A program made the translations under genes and the position numbers. From the NCBI GenBank assembly GCA_031398915.1, contig JANNOG010000119.1, forward strand, positions 1 through 25,926: a stretch of 25,926 nucleotides of DNA, written 5' to 3'. Of the stretch, positions 18,036 to 24,253 are shown in pieces; the stretch's first letter is position 1; every line of letters starts with the position of its first letter. The DNA is from JANNOG01 sp031398915. Its GTDB lineage: Bacteria > Actinomycetota > Actinomycetes > Actinomycetales > JBBAYJ01. Below the pieces are notes generated by a model. It did no database searches and had not been told where the DNA came from. It saw only the letters and a program-made list of their open reading frames with translations.

Positions 18036-20225
18036 TCACCACGTCAAGCCGGTACGCGCGGCGAGAAAGGCCAACCCCTGCGCCGACAGGGCGACGCCGC
18101 GCGACAGCGACCGGGCGCCGTGACCTACCTCGGCCTCGGCCCGGATGAGGATCGGCGCCTCGTCGATGGTGCGTGTCGTGGCGTGCTGGAGTGCCGCGCA
18201 CAGCTTGCGGGCGTGCAGCGGGTCGACCCGGGTGTCCGAGCCGAACACGGTGAACAGCACCGCCGGATAGGCCGTGCCGGAGACCACCCGGTGGTACGGC
18301 GAGTAGGCGTGCAGCCAGGCGAACTGGTCGGGGTCCGCGGCCGTGCCGTACTCCTCGTTCCACGTGGCACCGAGGCCGTGCAGCTCGTAGCGGACCATGT
18401 CCAGCAGCGGGGCCGAGCAGAGCACGGCGGCGAAGGCGGCGGGACGCTGGGTCAGGGCGGCCCCGACCAGCAGCCCACCGTTGGACCCACCCGAGACGGC
18501 GAGCTGGCCCGGTGTCGTCCACCCCCCGCTGACCAGGGTGTCCGCCGCGGCGAGGAAGTCGTCGAAGACGTTCTGCTTGGCGCCCAGCATCCCGTCGCGA
18601 TGCCACGCCTCGCCCTCCTCACCTCCACCGCGCAGTTGTGCCGTCGCCCACACCCCGCCGGCTCGGACCCACGCCAGGACGGTCGAGGAGTACCCGGGCG
18701 TCAGGCTGATCCCGAAGCCGCCGTACCCGTACAGCACCGTGGGGGAGGGGGTGACGGGGTGGCCTGTCGTGTCGAGGCTGTCGGTGCGGGCCAGTACGAC
18801 CATCCGCACGGTCGTGCCGTCCGCGCTGAGGTAGGAGATCTGACGTGAGCTGATGGCGGGTCCTGCGGGGGGTTCTCCCGGGGGCAGTGCCCACACGTCC
18901 AGGGTGGCCAGGTCGGACGGCGTCGTGGCGGCGACATCCAGGCGCAGGACCCGGGTGGGGGTGACGTCGTCGGTGTACGTCAGCCACGCTTCGCTGCCGC
19001 CGCCGGGCCGGGTGTGCAGACCCCCGGCGCTGCCCAGGCCGGGTAGCGGTGGGCAGTCGGGCAACGGGTCCCCGCTGATGGCGTCGTGCAGTGCGAGCTC
19101 GGTGATCCCGTGACGGGTGCGCAGGACGGCGAGGACGTCGCCGCCGCCGGGAGTGCGGTCCAGGACGGCGACGTCGGCGAGGACGGCCTCGTCGTCCTCG
19201 GTGATCAGGTCACGCCAGTGGTCGACCTCGGGTTCGGCGGGGTCGGCGACGCACAGCCGCCCGCGTGGCGCGTCGAGGTCGGTGAAGGCGTAGAGCCGGT
19301 CGTCGCGGCCCACCCACACCGCGTGCTGGGCATCCAGGCCGACCGCCACCGCGCGTAGTGCCGGTGTGTCGGCGTCGGCGTGGTCGGCGCCCAGGTCTGC
19401 GAGCCAGACATCGCTGCGGGGGGCGGTGCCGTTGGATGCCGACAGCACCAGCCAGCGACCGTCCGTGCGGGTCCATGCCCCGAAGTAGGTGGTCATCGGT
19501 TGGTCCGCGCCGAAGATCAGGACGTCGTCGTCCGTCGAGGTGCCGACGGTGTGCAGCAGGACGCGACGGTGGTACTGCCGTTCGTTGTCGGGGAGGTCTC
19601 CGGGTGGCAGGCGCCGGACGTAGTAGAACCGGGTGCTGCCACCTGGGCCGTCGGTGGCGTCGGTGCCGCCGGCGGGGACGCGGGGCAGCCACGCGACGGG
19701 GGAGTAGCGGGTTCGGTCGATCGGGCCGTCGACGACCTCGCCGGTGGCGACGTCCAACACCCGCAGTGTGCTCTCCTCGGTGCCGCCCTCCGACAGTTGG
19801 ACGGCGACCAGGTCACCCTCGCGACTGGGTGACCAGCCATCCATGGTGGTGGTGCCCGAGGGGTCCCAGGCGATGGGGTCGACCAGGACCCGGGTGACCC
19901 CGTCCTCGGTGACGGTCAGGACAGGGTGTTCGGCGTCCGGCTCTCGGCGGGTGACGAACATCCGCGATCCCCGCCACGTCGGCGCACCCACCGATCCGGT
20001 CCGCAGCAGCGCTCGCACTGTGTCGGTCACCGCCCCGGTGCCCGGCCACGTGTCGCTGACCTGGGTGTACAGGGCGGCCTGGGCGGCAGACCACGCCTCG
20101 GTCCGGGGATCAGCAGGATCCTCCAGCCACCGGTACGGGTCGGCGACCGCGACACCGTGCAGGTCGTCGACGAGGTCGAGCCGGTCAGCAGGTGGGTACT
20201 GGGGCCGTTCGAGCGACGACGTCAC
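18036..20225 (-). CDS. Prolyl oligopeptidase family serine peptidase (S9A)
   Basis: A 729-residue S9 peptidase, which cleaves short peptides after proline. The N terminus (PYRWLEDPADPRTEAW) and a seven-bladed propeller of about 350 residues precede the alpha/beta-hydrolase domain. The catalytic triad is Ser581 in GGSNGG, Asp668 in GSDTRVDPLHA and His702 in VGHGARS. The NEEYG segment and the SPYHRV stretch of the family are present. No signal peptide is seen, so it is probably cytoplasmic. GTG 20225 is supported by a TAGGCT box 6 bases upstream on the minus strand. It is the first gene of an operon with the MscS channel and SDR/DUF2867 genes (4-bp gaps). Confidence 0.95.
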   Translation of the reverse strand: MTSSLERPQYPPADRLDLVDDLHGVAVADPYRWLEDPADPRTEAWSAAQAALYTQVSDTWPGTGAVTDTVRALLRTGSVGAPTWRGSRMFVTRREPDAEHPVLTVTEDGVTRVLVDPIAWDPSGTTTMDGWSPSREGDLVAVQLSEGGTEESTLRVLDVATGEVVDGPIDRTRYSPVAWLPRVPAGGTDATDGPGGSTRFYYVRRLPPGDLPDNERQYHRRVLLHTVGTSTDDDVLIFGADQPMTTYFGAWTRTDGRWLVLSASNGTAPRSDVWLADLGADHADADTPALRAVAVGLDAQHAVWVGRDDRLYAFTDLDAPRGRLCVADPAEPEVDHWRDLITEDDEAVLADVAVLDRTPGGGDVLAVLRTRHGITELALHDAISGDPLPDCPPLPGLGSAGGLHTRPGGGSEAWLTYTDDVTPTRVLRLDVAATTPSDLATLDVWALPPGEPPAGPAISSRQISYLSADGTTVRMVVLARTDSLDTTGHPVTPSPTVLYGYGGFGISLTPGYSSTVLAWVRAGGVWATAQLRGGGEEGEAWHRDGMLGAKQNVFDDFLAAADTLVSGGWTTPGQLAVSGGSNGGLLVGAALTQRPAAFAAVLCSAPLLDMVRYELHGLGATWNEEYGTAADPDQFAWLHAYSPYHRVVSGTAYPAVLFTVFGSDTRVDPLHARKLCAALQHATTRTIDEAPILIRAEAEVGHGARSLSRGVALSAQGLAFLAARTGLTW

Positions 20226-20663
20226 CGCAGCAGCCTAGGCATCTACCCGACCTCCGGTGCGGTCATGCCCGCCGGACGGGCGCGAGCGCCGGGTCGCTAC
20301 CGAACGTCGAAGGCAACCTGGTCGTCACCACCAAGGCAGCGGGTGTTCGGCGGGGGCAGGTTGTGTCCACGACGTCTGTGCGCAGCGTGTCCATCTGGTG
20401 AGGCGCTGGACGGGGACGGTCGCGCTATGTGAGTCGAGACCGGACCGGTTGCTGGCACGTATCGTCGCTGGGTGCGCTTCTGACCAACGAACTGAGAGAT
20501 GGGGGGGCCGGAGGGCGTTGACGGGGACCATCGACGATTCGACTCCGGTGGCGCGCGCCGTTCATCCAGCGGAGCACGGAGCTGAGGTAAACGATCGACG
20601 CGTCACACGTGGCCGAGGTGCTGGACGTGCTCGGGCTCCGCGCGTCTGCTGAGCGTTGTGAGG
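20226..20663. other. Gene-free stretch between peptidase and GNAT genes
   Basis: About 440 bases upstream of the peptidase gene and downstream of the GNAT gene. Short open frames exist on both strands, but none has recognisable protein motifs, a ribosome site or a supported start. The plus-strand stretch near 20605-20650 has gene-like codon use but follows a TAA and has no good start, so it may be a remnant. An 11-bp palindrome ACCGGACCGGT lies at 20439-20449. The only clear signal is the peptidase -10 box. Confidence 0.55.
20232..20237 (-). promoter_or_regulatory. -10 box for the peptidase operon (leaderless type)
   Basis: TAGGCT on the minus strand fits TANNNT and ends 6 bases before GTG 20225. 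No ribosome site lies between. Confidence 0.55.
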
Positions 20664-21161
20664 TCAGAGGTCGAGGGAGAACCCCAGCAGCTGCAGGCCG
20701 GGGTAGGGCTGCCAGTCCCGCTCGGGAGCCCGCAGGAACCCGACGCTGGCGTACAACCGATGGGCGGTGGTCATGGCCACCTGCGACGACAACACGACCC
20801 GGTCGACCCGGCTGGCCCTCGCACGCTCCAGACACGCCATCACCAGGGCTCGCGCGACACCGCGACCACGGGCTGCCGGCGCGACGCCGAGCATCCGGAA
20901 CTCCGCCTCCCCGGGGGTGGCCACCTCAGCCCACGGCGACCCCGCCAGCGCAAACGTCACCGATCCGACGAGGACTCCGTGCCGGTCCAGAGCCACCAGG
21001 ACGTCGGCGGTGTCGGCTCGGGCCCGGGCATTGGCCAGGACGGCCTGGTAGGCGAGATCCGCCATACCGTCCGCTGCGTAGGCCGCCCGGACGCATTCGC
21101 CCGCAGCGTCCAATTCGTCGTCCGTGGCCAGCCGGACGACAACCGTGCTGCTGTCCGTCAC
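20664..21161 (-). CDS. GNAT-family N-acetyltransferase
   Basis: A 165-residue GNAT protein that would move an acetyl group from acetyl-CoA to an unknown amine. The acetyl-CoA-binding motif A is clear: EFRMLGVAPAARGRGVARALV with the RGRGVA loop, followed by the VDRVVLSSQVAMTTAHRLYASVGF part of motif B. The N terminus (VVVRLATDDELDAAGECVRAAY) is the usual first strand and helix. GTG 21161 is the only reasonable start, without a strong ribosome site or -10 box. The gene stands alone, divergent from the unknown pair. The substrate cannot be judged. Confidence 0.88.
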   Translation of the reverse strand: MTDSSTVVVRLATDDELDAAGECVRAAYAADGMADLAYQAVLANARARADTADVLVALDRHGVLVGSVTFALAGSPWAEVATPGEAEFRMLGVAPAARGRGVARALVMACLERARASRVDRVVLSSQVAMTTAHRLYASVGFLRAPERDWQPYPGLQLLGFSLDL

Positions 21162-21232
21162 CGCGACCCGACACCCTCACCGAACACGCACGGAGTCTGC
21201 ACCCTCGCCGCGCGTCGGCGCCGAACCCCGCC

Positions 21233-21275
21233 TACCGTTGGCGCCGTACGCCCGACAGCACGATCAACCAGGAGG
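21233..21275 (+). promoter_or_regulatory. Candidate promoter and ribosome site of the two-gene pair
   Basis: TACCGT (21233-21238) is a possible -10. It would give a leader of about 38 nt ending in AGGAGG (21270-21275), 8 bases before ATG 21284. No -35 match is visible. Confidence 0.45.
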
Positions 21276-21283
21276 ATCCAGCA

Positions 21284-21526
21284 ATGAGCGACACGAACGA
21301 GGGAACCGACGTCCGGTCCGGCCAGACCACCAACATCGCCGACTTCGGCCGGGAGATGTGGTCGTTCCTCACGGGCAAGGGCGCCGCCATCAACTACACC
21401 TTCGTCGACATGTTGGTCGAGGTGCCGCGCGAGACCGGCCCCGATTCGCCCCGCGCGGTCTGGCGCCTCGACGGAACACTGCGCATCACGACCAGCGACC
21501 AGGACACCAACGGCACCACCCCGTGA
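21284..21526 (+). CDS. Small protein of unknown function (80 aa)
   Basis: I recognise no domain. The protein begins with a polar stretch (MSDTNEGTDVRSGQTTN). A conserved-looking core follows (IADFGREMWSFLTGKGAAIN, then YTFVDMLVEVPRETGPDSPR), and it ends in a strand-like RAVWRLDGTLRITTSD and a polar tail. The core has the look of a small amphipathic helix plus beta hairpin; there is no membrane segment or signal peptide. The start is firm: AGGAGG lies 8 bases before ATG 21284, and the frame before it belongs to no gene. The stop overlaps the next gene's GTG (GTGA), so the two are made together. Coding is supported by the ribosome site, the overlap and the codon bias. Confidence 0.75.
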   Translation: MSDTNEGTDVRSGQTTNIADFGREMWSFLTGKGAAINYTFVDMLVEVPRETGPDSPRAVWRLDGTLRITTSDQDTNGTTP

Positions 21527-21939
21527 CACGTCCTGGTCCGGGCGCCACCCTGCGCGTGTTCGCTGACCTCGACGTCTCGGTCACGGCACCGGACGGCTCG
21601 GCGACCCAGATCAGGGTGAGGGACAAGGATGGTGAGGTGCTCGTCGACGTGGACGAGCCGCTCACCGTCCTGCGTGCGCTGCCCTCACGATCGGATCTTC
21701 GCGCGTTGGCGAGCTATGCACGCAATCGCATGTCCACCGACAACCCCGTGTCCGGGTCCTGGCCGCCGGTTCGGATCCGGACCCGGGGTTACACCCTGGC
21801 GGTGGCCCGTCCCGGCCGTGCCCGACCCGGCGGTGTCGTCGCCGCAGCGGCGGTCGTGGCGGTGGCCGGCGTGGCGGGAGTCGCCGCCCTGGTCGCCGTG
21901 GCCGTCCGTCAGCTCGTCAGGCATGGGCGACGGCAGTAG
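21523..21939 (+). CDS. Tail-anchored membrane protein of unknown function (138 aa)
   Basis: The protein has a soluble N-terminal part of about 100 residues, rich in beta strands (LRVFADLDVSVTAPDGSATQI, RVRDKDGEVLVDVDEPLTVL). A helical segment LRALASYARNRM and a short Arg-rich strand GYTLAVARPGRARP follow. It ends with one membrane helix (about residues 104-128, all Ala/Val/Gly) and a basic tail RQLVRHGRRQ. This is the layout of a tail-anchored protein with the N-terminal domain in the cytoplasm. GTG 21523 overlaps the previous stop, so expression is coupled. I recognise no family. It ends 33 bp before the convergent quinone oxidoreductase gene. Confidence 0.75.
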   Translation: MTRPGPGATLRVFADLDVSVTAPDGSATQIRVRDKDGEVLVDVDEPLTVLRALPSRSDLRALASYARNRMSTDNPVSGSWPPVRIRTRGYTLAVARPGRARPGGVVAAAAVVAVAGVAGVAALVAVAVRQLVRHGRRQ

Positions 21940-21972
21940 TCGACACCGTCGTCCGTGGCGACGAGCGGGTGG

Positions 21973-22893
21973 TCAGCTGACGAGCACGACCTTTCCACGC
22001 TCGCGCGTCGACGCCATGTACTGGAAGGCCTCCACCACCTGGGCGAGCGGGAAGGTGCGCGCGATCGCCACCTCGATCTCGCCCCGGTCGACGAGGGCGA
22101 CCATCTCGGCCAGGACCTCGGCCGTCGAACCCTCGGCGCTGCCGTCGCTCTTGACGCCGTATCGCTGAGCTGCGGCGAAGTCGACGATGGTGTTCACCCG
22201 CGTCGCGTCGATGTCGAGGTCGTTGATCGCCAGCTCGACGTAGCCATGACCCGAGGCGTCGATCAGCGCGTCGACGCGGTCACTGACCGACCGGATCCGC
22301 TCGAGCACACCATCGCCGTAGGCAACCGGCAGGGCGCCGCGCGCGGCCAGCCACTCGAGGTCGCGCTCGCCGGCCACGGCGATCACTCGGGCGCCACGGA
22401 ACTGCAGGAGTTGCACCACCAGCGAGCCGACGGCGCCCCCCGCGCCCGACACGACCACCGTTTCGCCGGCAGCCACGTCGACTGCCCGAACGGCCGCCCA
22501 TGCCGTGGTGCCCGCCACGAACAGCGAACCCGCAACCTCCCATGCCATACCCGCCGGCTTGGGAAGGAGGTTGGTCACGTCGACCGCGATCAGCTCGGCA
22601 TGACTGGATCGGGTGTCCACCCAGCCCAGCACCTCGTCACCGACGGCGAAAGCGTCGACGTCAGGGCCGAGTGAGACAACGGTTCCGGCGAGATCGCTGC
22701 CCTCGCCCGTCGGAAAGGTCGTCGGGAACATGAATTCGAGCGCACCCGACCGGATCTTGTCCTCGCCAGGATTGATGCTGGCCGCCCGCATCCGGACGAG
22801 AACCTGTCCCGGGCCCGGGACCGGCGGATCGACCGCCACGACCGTGAGCACCTCCAGGCCGCCGAATTCGCTGAACCGCACTGCCTGTGCCAT
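21973..22893 (-). CDS. Zinc-independent quinone oxidoreductase-like MDR protein
   Basis: A 306-residue medium-chain dehydrogenase/reductase of the NADPH:quinone oxidoreductase type. The N-terminal GroES-like domain starts MAQAVRFSEFGGLEVLTVV and has the family's GEGSDLAGTVVSLG. The nucleotide-binding site is VVVSGAGGAVGSLVVQLLQ, and the end PLAQVVEAFQYMASTRERGKVVLV is typical. No zinc ligands of alcohol dehydrogenases are seen. ATG 22893 is preferred over longer starts because it matches the family N terminus and has GGGAGA 7 bases upstream. It would reduce a quinone or other carbonyl compound with NADPH in the cytoplasm; the physiological substrate is unknown. Confidence 0.92.
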   Translation of the reverse strand: MAQAVRFSEFGGLEVLTVVAVDPPVPGPGQVLVRMRAASINPGEDKIRSGALEFMFPTTFPTGEGSDLAGTVVSLGPDVDAFAVGDEVLGWVDTRSSHAELIAVDVTNLLPKPAGMAWEVAGSLFVAGTTAWAAVRAVDVAAGETVVVSGAGGAVGSLVVQLLQFRGARVIAVAGERDLEWLAARGALPVAYGDGVLERIRSVSDRVDALIDASGHGYVELAINDLDIDATRVNTIVDFAAAQRYGVKSDGSAEGSTAEVLAEMVALVDRGEIEVAIARTFPLAQVVEAFQYMASTRERGKVVLVS

Positions 22894-22923
22894 GTCGTCT
22901 CCCGTTGGTCGTCGCTTACGAGT

Positions 22924-22950
22924 CGTGTCCCGCGAGGCGTGTCCCGCGAG
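22924..22950. repeat. Tandem 13-bp direct repeat CGTGTCCCGCGAG
   Basis: Two exact copies (22924-22936 and 22938-22950) with one base between, 31 bp from the quinone oxidoreductase start. They could be binding sites for a repressor or activator of either divergent gene. Confidence 0.75.
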
Positions 22951-22956
22951 CGTCGA

Positions 22957-22975
22957 CACCGGTTTCCCACCGGTG
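22957..22975. repeat. Perfect inverted repeat CACCGGT-N5-ACCGGTG
   Basis: A 7-bp perfect stem with a TTCCC loop directly after the tandem repeat. It can form a hairpin in RNA on either strand or be a palindromic operator. A second smaller hairpin, CCGGA-TGCT-TCCGG, lies at 23001-23014. Confidence 0.7.
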
Positions 22976-23000
22976 CAAGACTGCCCAACACGGGACCCGT

Positions 23001-23014
23001 CCGGATGCTTCCGG
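23001..23014. repeat. Inverted repeat CCGGA-N4-TCCGG
   Basis: A 5-bp perfect stem with a TGCT loop, 74 bp before the glucanase start, in the same divergent region as the other repeats. Confidence 0.5.
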
Positions 23015-23075
23015 CGGCGCGACTGAGACGTCGCAATGGGTCGTTTCCTACTACGCCCTCCGATGGAGGCCTACC

Positions 23076-23081
23076 TACGAT
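23076..23081 (+). promoter_or_regulatory. -10 box for the glucanase gene (leaderless type)
   Basis: TACGAT fits TANNNT and ends 6 bases before GTG 23088. It is identical to the secA -10 box. Confidence 0.55.
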
Positions 23082-23087
23082 TCGCCC

Positions 23088-24173
23088 GTGACCAGGCGCC
23101 TTCGAACGATCGTCATCACGGCGGCTGCGGTGCTCGTGGGCCTCACCGGGGTCGCCATGGCCGCACCGGGCCGGGCCGAGTTCACGACAGTCTCGATCGT
23201 GGAGTCGACGACCACCGAGAGCCCGTCCGGACGCGCCACGTCCCTGCGGACGACGCTGCGGGCCACGACTGCCCCCACCGCCCCGGCCACGGCGGTGTCG
23301 ACCTCAGCCACCACCTCGGCCACGCCGGTCGGCGCGACGACGCCGACGACCGTGGTGCCGCCACCACCCGCAGCCACTCCCGTTCCGGCTGTGCCCCCAC
23401 CGGCACCCGTCGGCGCTCCGGCACCGGCCATCAGCTCGAAGAAGGGCGCAGCCCTCGGCGAGGAGTACCCCGGCAACGCCACCTCGCTGCCCGCGTCCGG
23501 CGTCTCCTGGCTGTACAACTGGTCGCCGCGCCCGCCGGACACCTCGGGGATGGCCGGTGTCGAATTCGTCCCCATGATCTGGGGCGCCGCCAATGTCAAC
23601 CCGCAGACCCTGGCTGCGGCCCAGGCCTCAGGAGACACCCTCCTCGGGTTCAACGAGCCCGACCTCGCAGGCCAGGCCGAAATGTCGGTGGAGGAGGCGC
23701 TCGACCTCTGGCCGCAGCTGGAGGGGACCGGGATGCGCCTGGTCAGTCCAGCCGTCGCCTTCGGCGGGGCGGACCCGGGCGGCTGGTTGGACCGGTTCAT
23801 GTCCGGGGCGACACAACGCGGTTATCGCGTCGACGCCATCGCCGTCCACTGGTACGGCGGGGACTTCGACTCCACCCGCTCGACCGGTTACCTCCGTGAC
23901 TATCTGACCCAGGTCCATCAACGCTACGGAAAGCCGATCTGGCTCACGGAGTACGCCCTCATCGATTTCAGCCGGGGCGCGGCGATGCCGACTCCCGAGG
24001 CGCAGAGCGAGTTCATCGCCGAGTCGACGGAGATGCTGCAAAGTCTGGCCTTCGTCGAGCGGTACGCCTGGTTCTCGCACACCACCCCCGACAGTGGGGG
24101 CCTGGGCACGGGCCTCTTCGGAGTGGACGGTGTGCCGACGCCGATGGGACTCGCCTACAGCAGCGCAGGCTGA
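23088..24173 (+). CDS. Secreted GH128-type beta-1,3-glucanase (Glyco_hydro_cc)
   Basis: A 361-residue secreted protein. The N terminus is a signal peptide (basic TRRLRT, hydrophobic IVITAAAVLVGLTGVAM, likely cut after AMA near residue 25). A Thr/Pro/Ala-rich linker follows, to about residue 115. The catalytic domain is of the Glyco_hydro_cc/GH128 type, whose known members are mostly beta-1,3-glucanases: KGAALGEEYP, VSWLYNWSPRP, the acid/base Glu190 in LGFNEPD, AVHWYGGDF, and the nucleophile Glu288 in WLTEYALI. GTG 23088 is supported by the signal peptide and the -10 box 6 bases before it. A hairpin follows the stop. The fungal- or plant-glucan specificity is inferred from the family, and relatives may act on other beta-glucans. 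Confidence 0.92.
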   Translation: MTRRLRTIVITAAAVLVGLTGVAMAAPGRAEFTTVSIVESTTTESPSGRATSLRTTLRATTAPTAPATAVSTSATTSATPVGATTPTTVVPPPPAATPVPAVPPPAPVGAPAPAISSKKGAALGEEYPGNATSLPASGVSWLYNWSPRPPDTSGMAGVEFVPMIWGAANVNPQTLAAAQASGDTLLGFNEPDLAGQAEMSVEEALDLWPQLEGTGMRLVSPAVAFGGADPGGWLDRFMSGATQRGYRVDAIAVHWYGGDFDSTRSTGYLRDYLTQVHQRYGKPIWLTEYALIDFSRGAAMPTPEAQSEFIAESTEMLQSLAFVERYAWFSHTTPDSGGLGTGLFGVDGVPTPMGLAYSSAG

Positions 24174-24183
24174 GACCGATCGC

Positions 24184-24200
24184 GCCCGGCCCTCCCGGGC
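24184..24200 (+). terminator. GC-rich hairpin after the glucanase gene
   Basis: GCCCGG-N5-CCGGGC is a perfect 6-bp inverted repeat 11 bp after the stop, followed by AACTTT rather than a full U tract. It is a plausible actinobacterial terminator separating the glucanase from malQ. Confidence 0.55.
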
Positions 24201-24253
24201 AACTTTCGCGGTCGGGTGATGAGGATCGGTCAGGGTCTGCGAGACTCTCGACA

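Noticed and set aside
17088..18848. 586-codon plus-strand frame over the MscS and peptidase genes
   Set aside because: Crosses two well-supported minus-strand genes; composition is Ser/Arg/Thr-rich without domains.
20609..21283. Upstream extension of the 80-aa gene frame
   Set aside because: The extension runs antisense through the GNAT gene; AGGAGG and ATG 21284 mark the real start.
22921..23020. Possible cobalamin- or c-di-AMP-type riboswitch before the glucanase gene
   Set aside because: The hairpins and the stretch GGTGCAAGACTGCCC look superficially similar, but no B12 box or other consensus core is present, and the glucanase start appears leaderless.
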